Assembly (NCBI RefSeq): GCF_000264905.1
Contig: NW_006763146.1
Location: forward strand, 1,435,630-1,454,402
DNA length: 18,773 nucleotides
Direction: 5' to 3'
From: Stereum hirsutum FP-91666 SS1
Lineage: Eukaryota > Basidiomycota > Agaricomycetes > Russulales > Stereaceae
The notes below the pieces were generated by a model. It worked only from the letters and a program-made list of their open reading frames with translations, ran no database searches and was not told the origin of the DNA. Each line of letters begins with the position of its first letter. Position 1 is the stretch's first letter. This document shows, in pieces, positions 8,353-16,160 of this stretch. Made by a program: the position numbers and the translations under genes.

Positions 8353-9480
8353 GATGTATGTTGGATATAGGGGAGGATGGAGAGGGGATGGGTGTATACC
8401 TTGAGAACAAAGGCTCACGTTGATGAGGCGTCAACACCAGCGTTTTTGGAGGGTTAAAGACCCCCAGGAAATGTTAAGATACAAGGAAGGGGCCTACCAG
8501 AAAAAATATGGTCAGTGATATTAGATATGGGGGAGGGTGGGGGAGGGTGGGGAGGAGATGTGGGCGCACCGGGAGAACGAGGCTCCGAATTGACGGACCG
8601 TCAACACGAGCACATTCGGCGGGTATAAAAACCCCCAATGACGTTGAGATGGGGTCCATGAGGATACCAGAAAGAAATCTATAAGTTATTTTAAATTTGA
8701 GGGGGGTGGGGAGGAGATGTGGGCGTACCACAAGAACGAGGATCCGCATTGACACACCGTTGACATGAGCGTGTTCGGAGGGTTCAAAAACCCCCGTAAG
8801 CATTAAGGTAGAGCCTGTCAGAAGGCCAAATAAATTCAGGTGCAAATTTGTGGATCTGGGGAAGGATGAGGGGAAGGGTGTGGGCGTACCGGCTGAACGG
8901 GACCTCGCGTCGACGGACCCTCGATGCGAGTGTGTTCAAGGGGTTCAAATACCCCCGGAACCATCGACATATGAGAGATGGGGCCACCAGAAAAAAGGGA
9001 ATTTGGAGGGGAGTGGGGCATACCGGGAGAACAGAAGCGCGCGTCGAGAAACTGTTGACATAAGTGTGTTTGTAGTCTTTGATTACCCCGGGAAACGATG
9101 AGGTATGGGTAATGGGCCCGCCCAAAAAATCAGATTAGCCATTTTTTGTTTTTGAGGGGGAGGGGAGGGGAGAAAAGCGTACCTAGAGAATGAGACCTCG
9201 CGTCAATGGACCGTCCACGGGAGCGTGTTCAGGGGGTTCAATGACCCCAGGAAGCGTCAAGGTAAGGCCTGTGAGGTGGCCAAATAAAATCAGGTGTACA
9301 TTTTTTGGTTTTGGGGAAGGAGGAGAGAGACCGGGAGAACAGGACTCCGTGTCGACAAATGGTCGACGGGAGCCTGTTCAGGGAGTTCAATAACCCCCAA
9401 GGACATCGATAGGGTGACTATGAGGCTGTGAGAAAAAAAGATTAGCATCCTGTGGGAGGAGGTAGGGGTAGAAAAGGAGT
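8353..9480. repeat. Diverged satellite, seven units with three-unit higher-order period
   Basis: Units are anchored on a GGGTTCAAnnACCCCC-like core at 8451, 8621, 8780, 8941, about 9074, 9234 and 9383, giving spacings of 170, 159, 161, about 133, 160 and about 149 bp. Each unit has a G-rich segment, then (G)TACCGGGAGAACnnGGCTCC, then a dyad such as TTGACGGACCGTCAA (8590-8604), then the core and a variable linker. Linkers come in three types that recur in order. The first (ACCAGAAAAAA type) follows cores 1, 4 and 7. The second follows cores 2 and 5. The third (GGCCAAATAAAnTCAGGTG) follows cores 3 and 6. The higher-order period is therefore about 440-490 bp. Minus-strand frames stay open across units but are probably incidental. 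No CRISPR-like fixed spacing is present. Confidence 0.85.
8529..8555 (+). other. Strong G-quadruplex motif
   Basis: Six G-runs of 2-5 bases (five of them at least 3 G) separated by single A or T bases, built from two copies of GGGGGAGGGT plus GGGGAGG. It lies in the G-rich segment of the second satellite unit. Single-base loops make this a very stable quadruplex candidate. Confidence 0.7.
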
Positions 9481-9481
9481 G

Positions 9482-9500
9482 GCGCTCCGGGCCGGAGCGC
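9482..9500. repeat. Perfect GC palindrome at the satellite edge
   Basis: GCGCTCCGG, a central G, then CCGGAGCGC: perfect 9-bp arms. It lies directly after the last recognisable satellite sequence. Confidence 0.85.
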
Positions 9501-9532
9501 GTGACATTAACATGACACGACACGAGTTTGGA

Positions 9533-9602
9533 TTTGGCAGAGACTGTCCGAGATATGAAGCGCAGCATAACAAACGTCATTTGCGCCACAGTCTCTGCTA
9601 AA
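9533..9602. repeat. 15-bp inverted repeat, 40-bp loop
   Basis: TTTGGCAGAGACTGT (9533-9547) pairs with ACAGTCTCTGCTAAA (9588-9602) with one mismatch. A GTCACGTGAC palindrome follows at 9616-9625. Confidence 0.7.
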
Positions 9603-9729
9603 ACGTGAAACACATGTCACGTGACCTCGTTACAAATGGGATAGACGAGGAAAAAGGAGGGAAAAATAAAAACTATATATATAAAACAATGGATGAATGT
9701 ACAAAGAACACACCATAACACACAGCCAC

Positions 9730-10086
9730 TCACAATAATCCCAAGTCACTCCACACACTCAATGACACATTTTTCATGTCGTCTTCAGGGCGAGTTGGGA
9801 CTTGAAGCGGTGGGTAACGGAGTACATTGACTAAGGAGTGAGATGAGGGAGACCATTTGGATGAAGAAGACAAGGGGTGTGTGGTGTGGGAATTGACTGA
9901 GATGATGGGGATGGTGGGAGTGTTGACGACGACAAAGTGCAAGCGCTCAGTGTAGTCAGACAGAGCCAAATGCGAGTTGAGCTGGCAAATGCCGGGTGAG
10001 CGTCAAATCACGTTGTCGGGTGCTTATTCGTCGATGTCCGCACTCACCGACTGTTGAACAGCATCCTGCAAGGCGTTGTTGAACAT
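9730..10086 (-). CDS. Small spliced gene, 96 residues, function unknown
   Basis: Proposed exons on the minus strand are 10086-10048 (start ATG; MFNNALQDAVQQS) and 9981-9730 (ends TGA). The 66-nt intron at 10047-9982 has a GTGAGT donor and TTTGCCAG acceptor and is phase 0, so the open frame is uninterrupted. A TGA lies in frame 9 nt upstream of the ATG, which fixes the start. The product begins with a short helical stretch, then LSDYTERLHFVVVNTPTIPI, a Ser/His/Thr-rich middle, and ends NVSLSVWSDLGLL. No domain, signal peptide or membrane span was seen. A perfect 9-bp-arm palindrome lies 17-39 bp upstream of the start. It could be a fragment of a larger gene. The exact splice and start support a real gene; the function is unknown. 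Confidence 0.45.
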
Positions 10087-10102
10087 GGCTCGTCAGGAGC
10101 CA

Positions 10103-10125
10103 CACCAGTCACATGATGACTGGTG
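10103..10125. promoter_or_regulatory. Palindrome just upstream of the small minus-strand gene
   Basis: CACCAGTCA, loop CATGA, TGACTGGTG: perfect 9-bp arms. Its position 17 bp upstream of the ATG at 10086 suggests a 5'-UTR hairpin or a dimeric factor site. This is inference from position only. CTGGTGCCAC, which begins in its right arm, recurs near 11350 and 11740. Confidence 0.5.
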
Positions 10126-10203
10126 CCACCTAGCATTTTGCTGCAGGAGCTTAGTCGAGCCTGCGAGACAGAAGCTCTTGCAAAGGCTGCCTACAGCCGT
10201 TTG

Positions 10204-10240
10204 CATATGAGATCGGAGTGATGCCATCAGAAAAAAATGG
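10204..10240. repeat. Orphan piece of the 8.4-9.5 kb satellite
   Basis: CATATGAGA followed within 12 bases by GCCATCAGAAAAAAATGG matches the linker of satellite unit 4 (CATATGAGAGATGGGGCCAC then CAGAAAAAA, 8968-8998). The match is short but keeps order and spacing. It lies 0.7 kb beyond the array end. Confidence 0.4.
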
Positions 10241-10260
10241 TGTGCCTGAAATAATCTTAC

Positions 10261-10647
10261 CTATTGTGGCACCACATCGGAGAAACTCAGTGTGAGGGTC
10301 ACTGTGACCACTGTGTGACAGGGTTGAACGCGAGTGCGCTGACCTTTACGATGTTCTTCATGTCTCGCAACCATCTGTGCTCGGTATTCAACGCGTTCAA
10401 GCGTTCAGCATGCTATTTCCCGGTCTCAACGGAGAGGAATCCCTTCACAAACAATATTCATCAAGGCACAAAGTAACAAGATCATGCAATCGAGAGGCGA
10501 TGCATGAGCGGGCAACACACGTTGGTGAGTGTCGTCCTTGTACTCAATGTTCACGGTAGAAGACGTCCAGCTGTATTGAACAGAGTACAGCAGCTCGTCA
10601 GGATCGCTCTTGACTGTGATAGTGCACTCCAGGTTGTACCTGTTGAG
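10261..10647 (-). pseudogene. Two-exon coding fragment, family unknown
   Basis: Minus-strand frame from 10647 to 10453 (65 codons: TVKSDPDELLYSVQYSWTSS, then VNIEYKDDTHQRVLPAHAS) is clearly protein-like. A GTTTGT donor at 10452 and GCACAG acceptor at 10375 make a 78-nt phase-0 intron. The second exon 10374-10261 (MVARHEEHRKGQRTRVQPC...) ends in TAG, which sits directly against a GTAAGA donor-like site. The 5' end is missing: a TGA lies just upstream of 10647 and other frames take over there, so this is a truncated or frameshifted gene. It might belong with the 96-residue gene 175 bp downstream, but no splice linking them was found. Confidence 0.4.
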
Positions 10648-10699
10648 TCAACTGTCTGTCTTCCGAATAGCAGCACTTCAACTTGACTTCACTCTAGGT

Positions 10700-11580
10700 C
10701 AGGACTTCAATTACCCCATATATCTTTATTTGCCAAGTTCACCGTCCTCCCAACAGCAACGAAAATGAAAGCTGACTGCTACCAACAGTCTCACTCATCC
10801 TCCCTGCACGCCACTGCTCCACATCGAAGTGTTTCGGGTGAATCCAATACATTATCCTTTCCTCCCAGTCTTGCGGAAGTTCTCACCAATTCTCCTCCAG
10901 ATAAACAGCTGCCCTTGTTAGAGAGGTAGAGGTGCCACACTCAAGTCTTGAGAGCAGCATCACTCTCCCAACAGATCCTGTGGCCAATATCCTCCAGAAA
11001 TCGAGATTATAACTCTACAAGCATAGATCTGAGTGTTCACAAAAAGTTTGAAGTGTATAGATAGGCTAGAGGATGAGATAGAGGTGATGTGCTGGCTGAG
11101 GGAGCCACAGACAGGGCCACTGAGACGCGTCATCTGCAGATGTTGCCACTGCTTGCTAAATATGGCAAGAGATGACAACATGTGGCTGCATGCGACTTCA
11201 CTCAATATATTGACTTAGCACATAGTTTCTGCAGCTATGTCTGCTGTATATATCTTGATCCAAGGATTCTCTCATAGTATACAGTCTATCAGTGGTTTGA
11301 TTGAGTAAAATTACTTGAGGAGAGATATAAAATATGATTTTTCGGATTTCTGGTGCCACCTTGCCAAATATACTTATTACAGGTAATTTGGTCTCTGAAA
11401 TAAAGCTATATGGCTCCTCTATTACTGGTAAAAGACTAATGTCTTGACTCAGTGAGCAAATGTGATGATGTTTATGAAGTTGTGTGGCACAGGCCAAAAT
11501 GTGGCCCAAATTGCTGGCGCGCCAGCAAAAAATGCTGACAAATGTCACGTGACTTGTAACTTGTGCATCCACGCTCTTCA
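10700..11580. other. Weak open frames only
   Basis: On the plus strand 11033-11218 reads well (SLKCIDRLEDEIEVMCWLRE, then NMARDDNMWLHATSLN) but has no recognisable start or family. On the minus strand a 127-codon frame spans 11581-11198; it starts with TTG, runs through the palindrome at 11511, and could be chance. Nothing stronger was found. Confidence 0.3.
11511..11553. repeat. 18-bp perfect palindrome next to GTCACGTGAC
   Basis: TTGCTGGCGCGCCAGCAA (11511-11528) is a perfect palindrome with a GGCGCGCC core. Fifteen bases on lies GTCACGTGAC (11544-11553), the same 10-bp palindrome as at 9616, followed by a similar TTGTAAC context (CTCGTTAC at 9616). Confidence 0.8.
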
Positions 11581-11779
11581 AGCCCTCACTGTGGCTCTCT
11601 ATCCAGGTAAGCTATGAACCTCAAACTCTTTATAATCTTCATGAAACACATCAAACTGAACTCTTTCAATATGGTTTGGTGTATAATAATTTGAAGATAA
11701 ATTGTTTAATAATGAGTTAAGCTAGAGTGGCCCAACTGGTGCCACTTGAAGTTGTTTACACATGTTTGTTGCCTGTTCA

Positions 11780-11799
11780 AAAGCGACGCGCGTCGCTTT
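11780..11799. repeat. 20-bp perfect palindrome
   Basis: AAAGCGACGCGCGTCGCTTT, no loop, three CpG in the central 10 bp. It sits in AT-rich surroundings with few CpG. Confidence 0.85.
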
Positions 11800-11909
11800 C
11801 ATCCAAGTCCTCTTGCTCTTCTTCCTCTTCCATCACTACTGCACTTGAGTGGTTACTTTTTCAATGCCTTCTACTTGCTTACTCGTTCTTTTTCTTCTTA
11901 TATATATAG

Positions 11910-12313
11910 GTATGTCTAATCTTGCTCTTAACATATACTGTTTTGAGCTATCTTTCAGTTGTCTGGTTGTTTTTAGAATATAGGCCTAATTGTATGGATA
12001 TGAGACTGTATGTTTTTGTTCTATTCTACTTATGCACAGTCTATCTTACTAACATTCTTTGTATGCTTCTTCTAGAGTCTGTATCAGATCCTAGTGAGCA
12101 GGTATGTGCCTTTATTTTCTTTTGCCTTCAGCACCTATGTCTCACTTCTTTGTTTTTCTATGTATGTAGAGATCTCTGGCCTCTTGGTAGATCATTGGTA
12201 AGTTTATTCTTCATACTATCTACTCAGGGATTGGATCTGATTCTATGTTTCTTCCAACAGGACTTATGCAGGTTAGTAATTCACAGGGATTTTTTTCATG
12301 TAATTTATTGTAG
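11910..12313 (+). other. Chain of canonical introns with micro-exons
   Basis: Five consecutive introns have fungal-type signals: 11910-11958 (GTATGT...TTTCAG), 12008-12075 (GTATGT, CTTACTAAC branch, TTCTAG), 12102-12169 (GTATGT...TGTAG), 12198-12260 (GTAAGT...CAACAG) and 12272-12313 (GTTAGT...TGTAG). The exons between them are 49, 26, 28 and 11 nt. Spliced, the last three stay open in one frame (TSLYQILVSRDLWPLGRSLD), but the 49-nt exon has in-frame stops. The order and regular sizes argue for a real plus-strand transcript, coding or not. The upstream exon may include the palindrome at 11780. The T-rich composition makes chance donors and acceptors likelier than usual. Confidence 0.4.
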
Positions 12314-12604
12314 CACAGTGTTGTCATGTATCTGTACCCTACTTTAGTGAATATATAGTCTTTCTTTGTCTTCCTGATGAGTGTGATGATCCTATAGAAG
12401 AAATCCTAATCCAAAACAATATTAGTTGGGTGGAAAATGACTATAGAAGCTCTGAGAGCTCTGAGAGCACTGAGAGCTCTAAGAGATATTGCCACTATAC
12501 ATAGGAACAAGAGATAAGTTGCTAACATTGATATGGTAGCTCTCAATGCTCTTCAACAATATTTGCTCTATAGTATCCCTATGAGAAATTTCCTGATTTG
12601 CTGA
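12313..12604 (+). pseudogene. Coding-like frames with a 9-bp repeat
   Basis: A frame from 12313 to TAG 12502 includes YIVFLCLPDECDDPIEEILI. A second frame from about 12413 to TGA 12602 includes ALRDIATIHRNKR, a TAA at 12515, then VANIDMVALNALQQYLLYS. Both read as protein, so a frameshift or small intron lies near 12440. CTGAGAGCT repeats four times at 12452-12487 and in the second frame encodes repeated Leu-Arg-Ala. This is probably the continuation of the spliced locus upstream. No family recognised. Confidence 0.35.
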
Positions 12605-12888
12605 TGTCCTCCTTCCCCCCTAGACACGGCACCACTACCAAGGCCACGATCATCGTTTTTCTGTCCGGTATGCTTCCCATCACTTGGTATCGATATAGGA
12701 CCAACCATGACAGCAAAAACCAAGGTAATCGAACCACTGTATCCCCAGTTTTGGCCTGCCCACCCCCTTTCACCTCGATAGGGAAATATCTTGCTGACCG
12801 TTTACGCTATAACTTCGGAACGAATGGACAGATTCCTTCAAAAATCGATTTGAACTATCTTATACATTTATCAATGTTTGTCAAATAG
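12604..12888 (+). CDS. Hypothetical 94-residue open frame
   Basis: ATG at 12604, TAG at 12886. Composition is balanced and protein-like (MSSFPPRHGTTTKATIIVFL, GKYLADRLRYNFGTNGQIPS, KIDLNYLIHLSMF). The N-terminal part has one short hydrophobic stretch (ATIIVFLSGMLPITW) that could be a signal anchor. It directly follows the broken frames above and could be their last exon. No family recognised. Confidence 0.3.
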   Translation: MSSFPPRHGTTTKATIIVFLSGMLPITWYRYRTNHDSKNQGNRTTVSPVLACPPPFTSIGKYLADRLRYNFGTNGQIPSKIDLNYLIHLSMFVK

Positions 12889-12969
12889 TCAGAACCCCCA
12901 GAATAGGCCTCCTTCATGTTGCCGAAATCGGGCCACAATTCACGTTTTGTACCTCAATTCCATCGAATT

Positions 12970-13398
12970 GACACCTGGCAATGCGATCCATTCGTCCTGA
13001 TTCACAAAACTCACAAAGTTACCAAAATACCCCCAGATCACCCCGTTTCTCCTACCAATCTACCCCCAGGTATCCAGTACCCCCACCCTAGCATCTCTAC
13101 TATTATTCCACCATTTTTCCGTATTTTTATTGGCTACCGTCCCATTTCTATTCACCATATGATCATCCCTGCCCATATTCCACATTTTATCCATACATAA
13201 CCCAGCCCATTTCACTATATACACCCTACCTACCCGCCCTATCCATTTCCCAGCACACCTACCCCATCCCTCATCCCTACCCTACCCCCAGGACCATCCC
13301 CGTACGCCCTACCCCATCACCCTGGGCCACCCGGCCACCCAGAATCACCCCCCGGCCGCCCCAGTAGCCAGCCCAGTACTGTCATTTATAATTCTTGG
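12970..13398. repeat. C-rich direct repeat, copy 1
   Basis: Begins at ACACCTG and aligns with the segment starting near 13970. Shared landmarks are TCACAAAAC, ACCAAAAnACCCCCAGATCACC, CAnCATCTCTnCTATTATT, CCGTATTTTTAT and CCGGCC. The C strand is rich in ACCCC and CTACC runs. Offset between copies is about 990 bp. Open frames through both copies are similar but low-complexity. Confidence 0.8.
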
Positions 13399-13470
13399 AC
13401 CAGAGGAACCTTTGTAAAGGACCCCCTTCTTACTAGCAGGTACCTTTATAAAGGTGGTACATCCTCTGGT
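13399..13470. repeat. 72-bp near-palindromic hairpin module
   Basis: ACCAGAGGA (13399-13407) and TCCTCTGGT (13462-13470) are perfect outer arms. Inside lie CCTTTGTAAAGG and the perfect palindrome ACCTTTATAAAGGT (13442-13455). The part CTTTGTAAAG...TCTTACTA...TTTATAAA recurs at about 14780-14825. Confidence 0.75.
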
Positions 13471-13969
13471 GAGTACTAGAGGAGGAACTCAAAGACTGCC
13501 CACTTGACGAGGGCGCCTCTGAGCGAGACGGGCAGATGGTCGTCGAGAGAAAGAGAAAGAAAGAGTCAAGAGTGAACAGGCACAACGTTGCAGTGTCGTG
13601 GGAGAGAACGGAAAGGCGTCCGAGATGATCTGGCGGTCCGGATCATTGAGCAAGTCTTGAAGAGAAGAGAAAAGTGTTCACGGGCTTTGTCCTTGAGCGA
13701 CACGTCTCGGGTGAGGCGTACCGCGCACAAAGGAGAGAGAGAAAAAGAGAAAGAAGAGAAATGTAGAATTAATGCAAGATGAGCCCTACAAGGAGGGCGA
13801 GGCGACGCTAAATACATTTCGGCTACAATTAGAACTCCGACTAGACACGTGTATACGGAAGATGCTGTTACGTGGCTTAAGACTGTACGTGGCGCGCTAC
13901 TCCGACTGAGGATGTGGCACTATGGAACAAGTAAGTACGCGAAAAAGGAATCCAAGAAAATGTGTGTTA
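13471..13969. other. Spacer between the two C-rich copies
   Basis: Purine-rich plus strand from 13540 to 13770, with no convincing gene; the minus-strand frame 13817-13566 is Ser/Arg-rich and unsupported. It could be the internal part of a small element bounded by the C-rich repeats. Confidence 0.3.
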
Positions 13970-14390
13970 CACCTGCAATTCATTTACTCTGAGTCACAAA
14001 ACTTATAAAGTGACCAAAACACCCCCAGATCACCTTATTTACCCTATCAATCCGCCCCCACAGTACCCAGTATACTCATCCCAACATCTCTGCTATTATT
14101 TCCGTATTGTTCCGTATTTTTATCGTCCATCATTCTATCCCTATTTATCTATCTATCTACCCTAGTCCTACAGCCCATACCTAGCCCCATACATCCTCTT
14201 CATACCCTGCATACAGTTATCCTAGCCCTACTGCATAATTACCCCCCATTTTCCTACTCTATCCTACCCCCTACCCCATCTCTTACCCATTCCCAAATCA
14301 CTCCCCTACCCCGGGGCCATACCCCCTACCCATTCACCCATTTTTTGCTTATTTTTTTGCCCAATTTTCCGGCCAGAATATCCACTAGCA
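13970..14390. repeat. C-rich direct repeat, copy 2
   Basis: Second copy of the repeat at 12970, same orientation, diverged throughout by substitutions and small gaps. Its end is followed by the hairpin-type sequence GCTCTTTAATAAAGAGC (14397-14413) and then the foldback element. Confidence 0.8.
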
Positions 14391-14430
14391 CCACTGCTCT
14401 TTAATAAAGAGCCCTTAGTAGCATGGGCCA

Positions 14431-14769
14431 TTATTGCTATTTGCAAAATGAATGAGATTTGTAAAAAATTAAACTACCCATGCCGCCTCATCCGAAGTGG
14501 TCGTAGGTTCGAACCAAGTGCTGTCCATGCTCTCGCAGTTGAGGAATTCTGCAAACACATCCCCATAATCCCCATATGAGCTCTCATGATGTTATGCATA
14601 GTGCTCTGACATTTTACTCATGGAACATCAGCAAGTTTGAGGATATGCACAATGACCATGGTACAGATCGAACCCACGACCTCCCCGACTAGGTGGCATC
14701 GTGGTGGCCCTCGCACACCCAACCTTTTTTTTTTTTTGCGAGTCTCATTTGTTTTGCAAATAGCAATAA
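14431..14769. mobile_element. 339-bp foldback element with a tRNA-like B box in each arm
   Basis: Terminal arms TTATTGCTATTTGCAAAA (14431-14448) and its exact complement (14752-14769) are 18 bp and perfect; pairing continues more weakly inward and outward. Each arm holds a related segment in opposite orientation: ATGCCGCCT...GGTCGTAGGTTCGAACC on the plus strand (B box 14506-14515) and ATGCCACCT...GGTCGTGGGTTCGATC on the minus strand (B box 14666-14674). GGTTCGAnnC is the RNA polymerase III B-box type. A convincing A box and a full cloverleaf are missing, so neither arm is a tRNA gene. It may be two head-to-head SINE-like units or a MITE that captured a tRNA fragment. A poly-T run lies at 14725-14737. 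Confidence 0.65.
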
Positions 14770-16160
14770 GATGATGGGCTCTTTGTAAAGAATCCCAGTC
14801 TTACTATAGGCACTCTTTATAAACAGGCTACAGCTACGCCTGCCCCTTACCAGCTCAATCTACATTATCCATATACAATATTCAGCCTCCGCCTCCCATA
14901 CGAAAATGCTAAGAACAGGCAGGTTCTCTATCAGTGGATCACTTGCTCCAGCTGTTGTGACAGAGCTTGATGTCACTATTGTCCTAATTGGGGAGGAGAA
15001 CACAGATAGGTATGTGCTCGTACAAAGTCAGCAAGAGTCTATAGAGTGACCCTATCTAAAGTCAAGGGCTCAAAACAGTAGCGAGGTTCAGCGACCCCAT
15101 AGTTAGGGCTGAGCAGCAAACCCTCTGGACTCTGATGAATCAGCATCTCATTCAGGGGCAGTCATCTTTCTCCCCAGAAATCTGCAAGCATGAGGACATT
15201 CTCAATGACTTGAGAGGGTCGACTACAATTACATTCACAGTAATTGCTGAAGGCACTCATTAGCGTCTGGATGAGTGTATACCAGCAGTGGAGGTTGACC
15301 GAGATGTGCTCCTGCGATTGAGTCAATGGGAACATCATTTAGCTGTGATAGACTTGCTTGCAAAGGTGAAAGGGTGGTGTATCTTCAAGACATACATGTA
15401 CCACCAGAGGAACCCCCGCACATGCAAAGGAGCTGTCGGTTATCTATTTGTCCCAGTTGACCACCACTATCCTCAGCAGTACCCAATATATGATAAGATT
15501 ACTGAAGAAATAAAGACAGTGTAGAATAAAGTTAGGGATGATGAGAAGTACTACGGGGCAACCTTGAGGTTCGCTGATGGAATGCTGAAGGATATAACGG
15601 AGAGAGGTACATCACATTCTCTCCCCTCTTTGTGAGGGACTGGCTTCCGCCGATAAGGGAGCCCAGTCCAGACCCACGAGCTTGATGGTTTGGTACGTTC
15701 CTTCAACTCAAAGCAAATGACTTGGGTGAACCACTTACTAATCATCTGGTGCAGAATATCAGCTGAATATGCTACATACTGTGGATGGACATTGACAAAG
15801 AGGTAAAAGTTGTATTCCCACTACTACTGTTAGTGGATCTTAGGTCACTCTGAAATCTGCTTCCGTTTTGCAGGTGATCAACTATTCTGTTTTTTCTTAC
15901 CTAATGTCAGATTTCGCCCTTTGTAGTATTTGGTTCTCACACCTGTTTGGTGAACCCCATGACTCTTGTTCACGTCCATGTCGCTTTCAACAATATTTGC
16001 CCCGATCATCTAATTGCTGTCTTCTTTGCTACTGCATCTCAGACATGTTCTACTTATCTATCTGCTTCCTTCTGGCATACCCCACTCACTTCCTTGAATT
16101 CAAAGTCTACGCTGTCATATGTCGAGGTTTTTTGTTCATCGCCATATTCAATCTCATATG

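Noticed and set aside
8848..9125. Genes inside the satellite
   Set aside because: Open frames on both strands overlap within repeat units; treated as incidental.
8353..9480. CRISPR-like array
   Set aside because: Units are diverged along their whole length with variable spacing; there are no identical short repeats with unique spacers, and the genome is eukaryotic.
11198..11581. 127-residue minus-strand protein
   Set aside because: Starts with TTG, crosses a perfect palindrome, has no recognisable motif, and a more charged plus-strand frame overlaps its end.
13566..13817. Open frames in the purine-rich spacer
   Set aside because: Arg/Ser- or Glu/Lys-rich by composition on both strands, without other support.
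12970..14390. C-rich repeats as an LTR pair
   Set aside because: No clear TG...CA ends, target duplication or retrotransposon domain in the short spacer; kept only as direct repeats.
14480..14700. Intact tRNA genes
   Set aside because: Only B-box/T-arm-like parts are present; no A box, acceptor stem or cloverleaf could be built.
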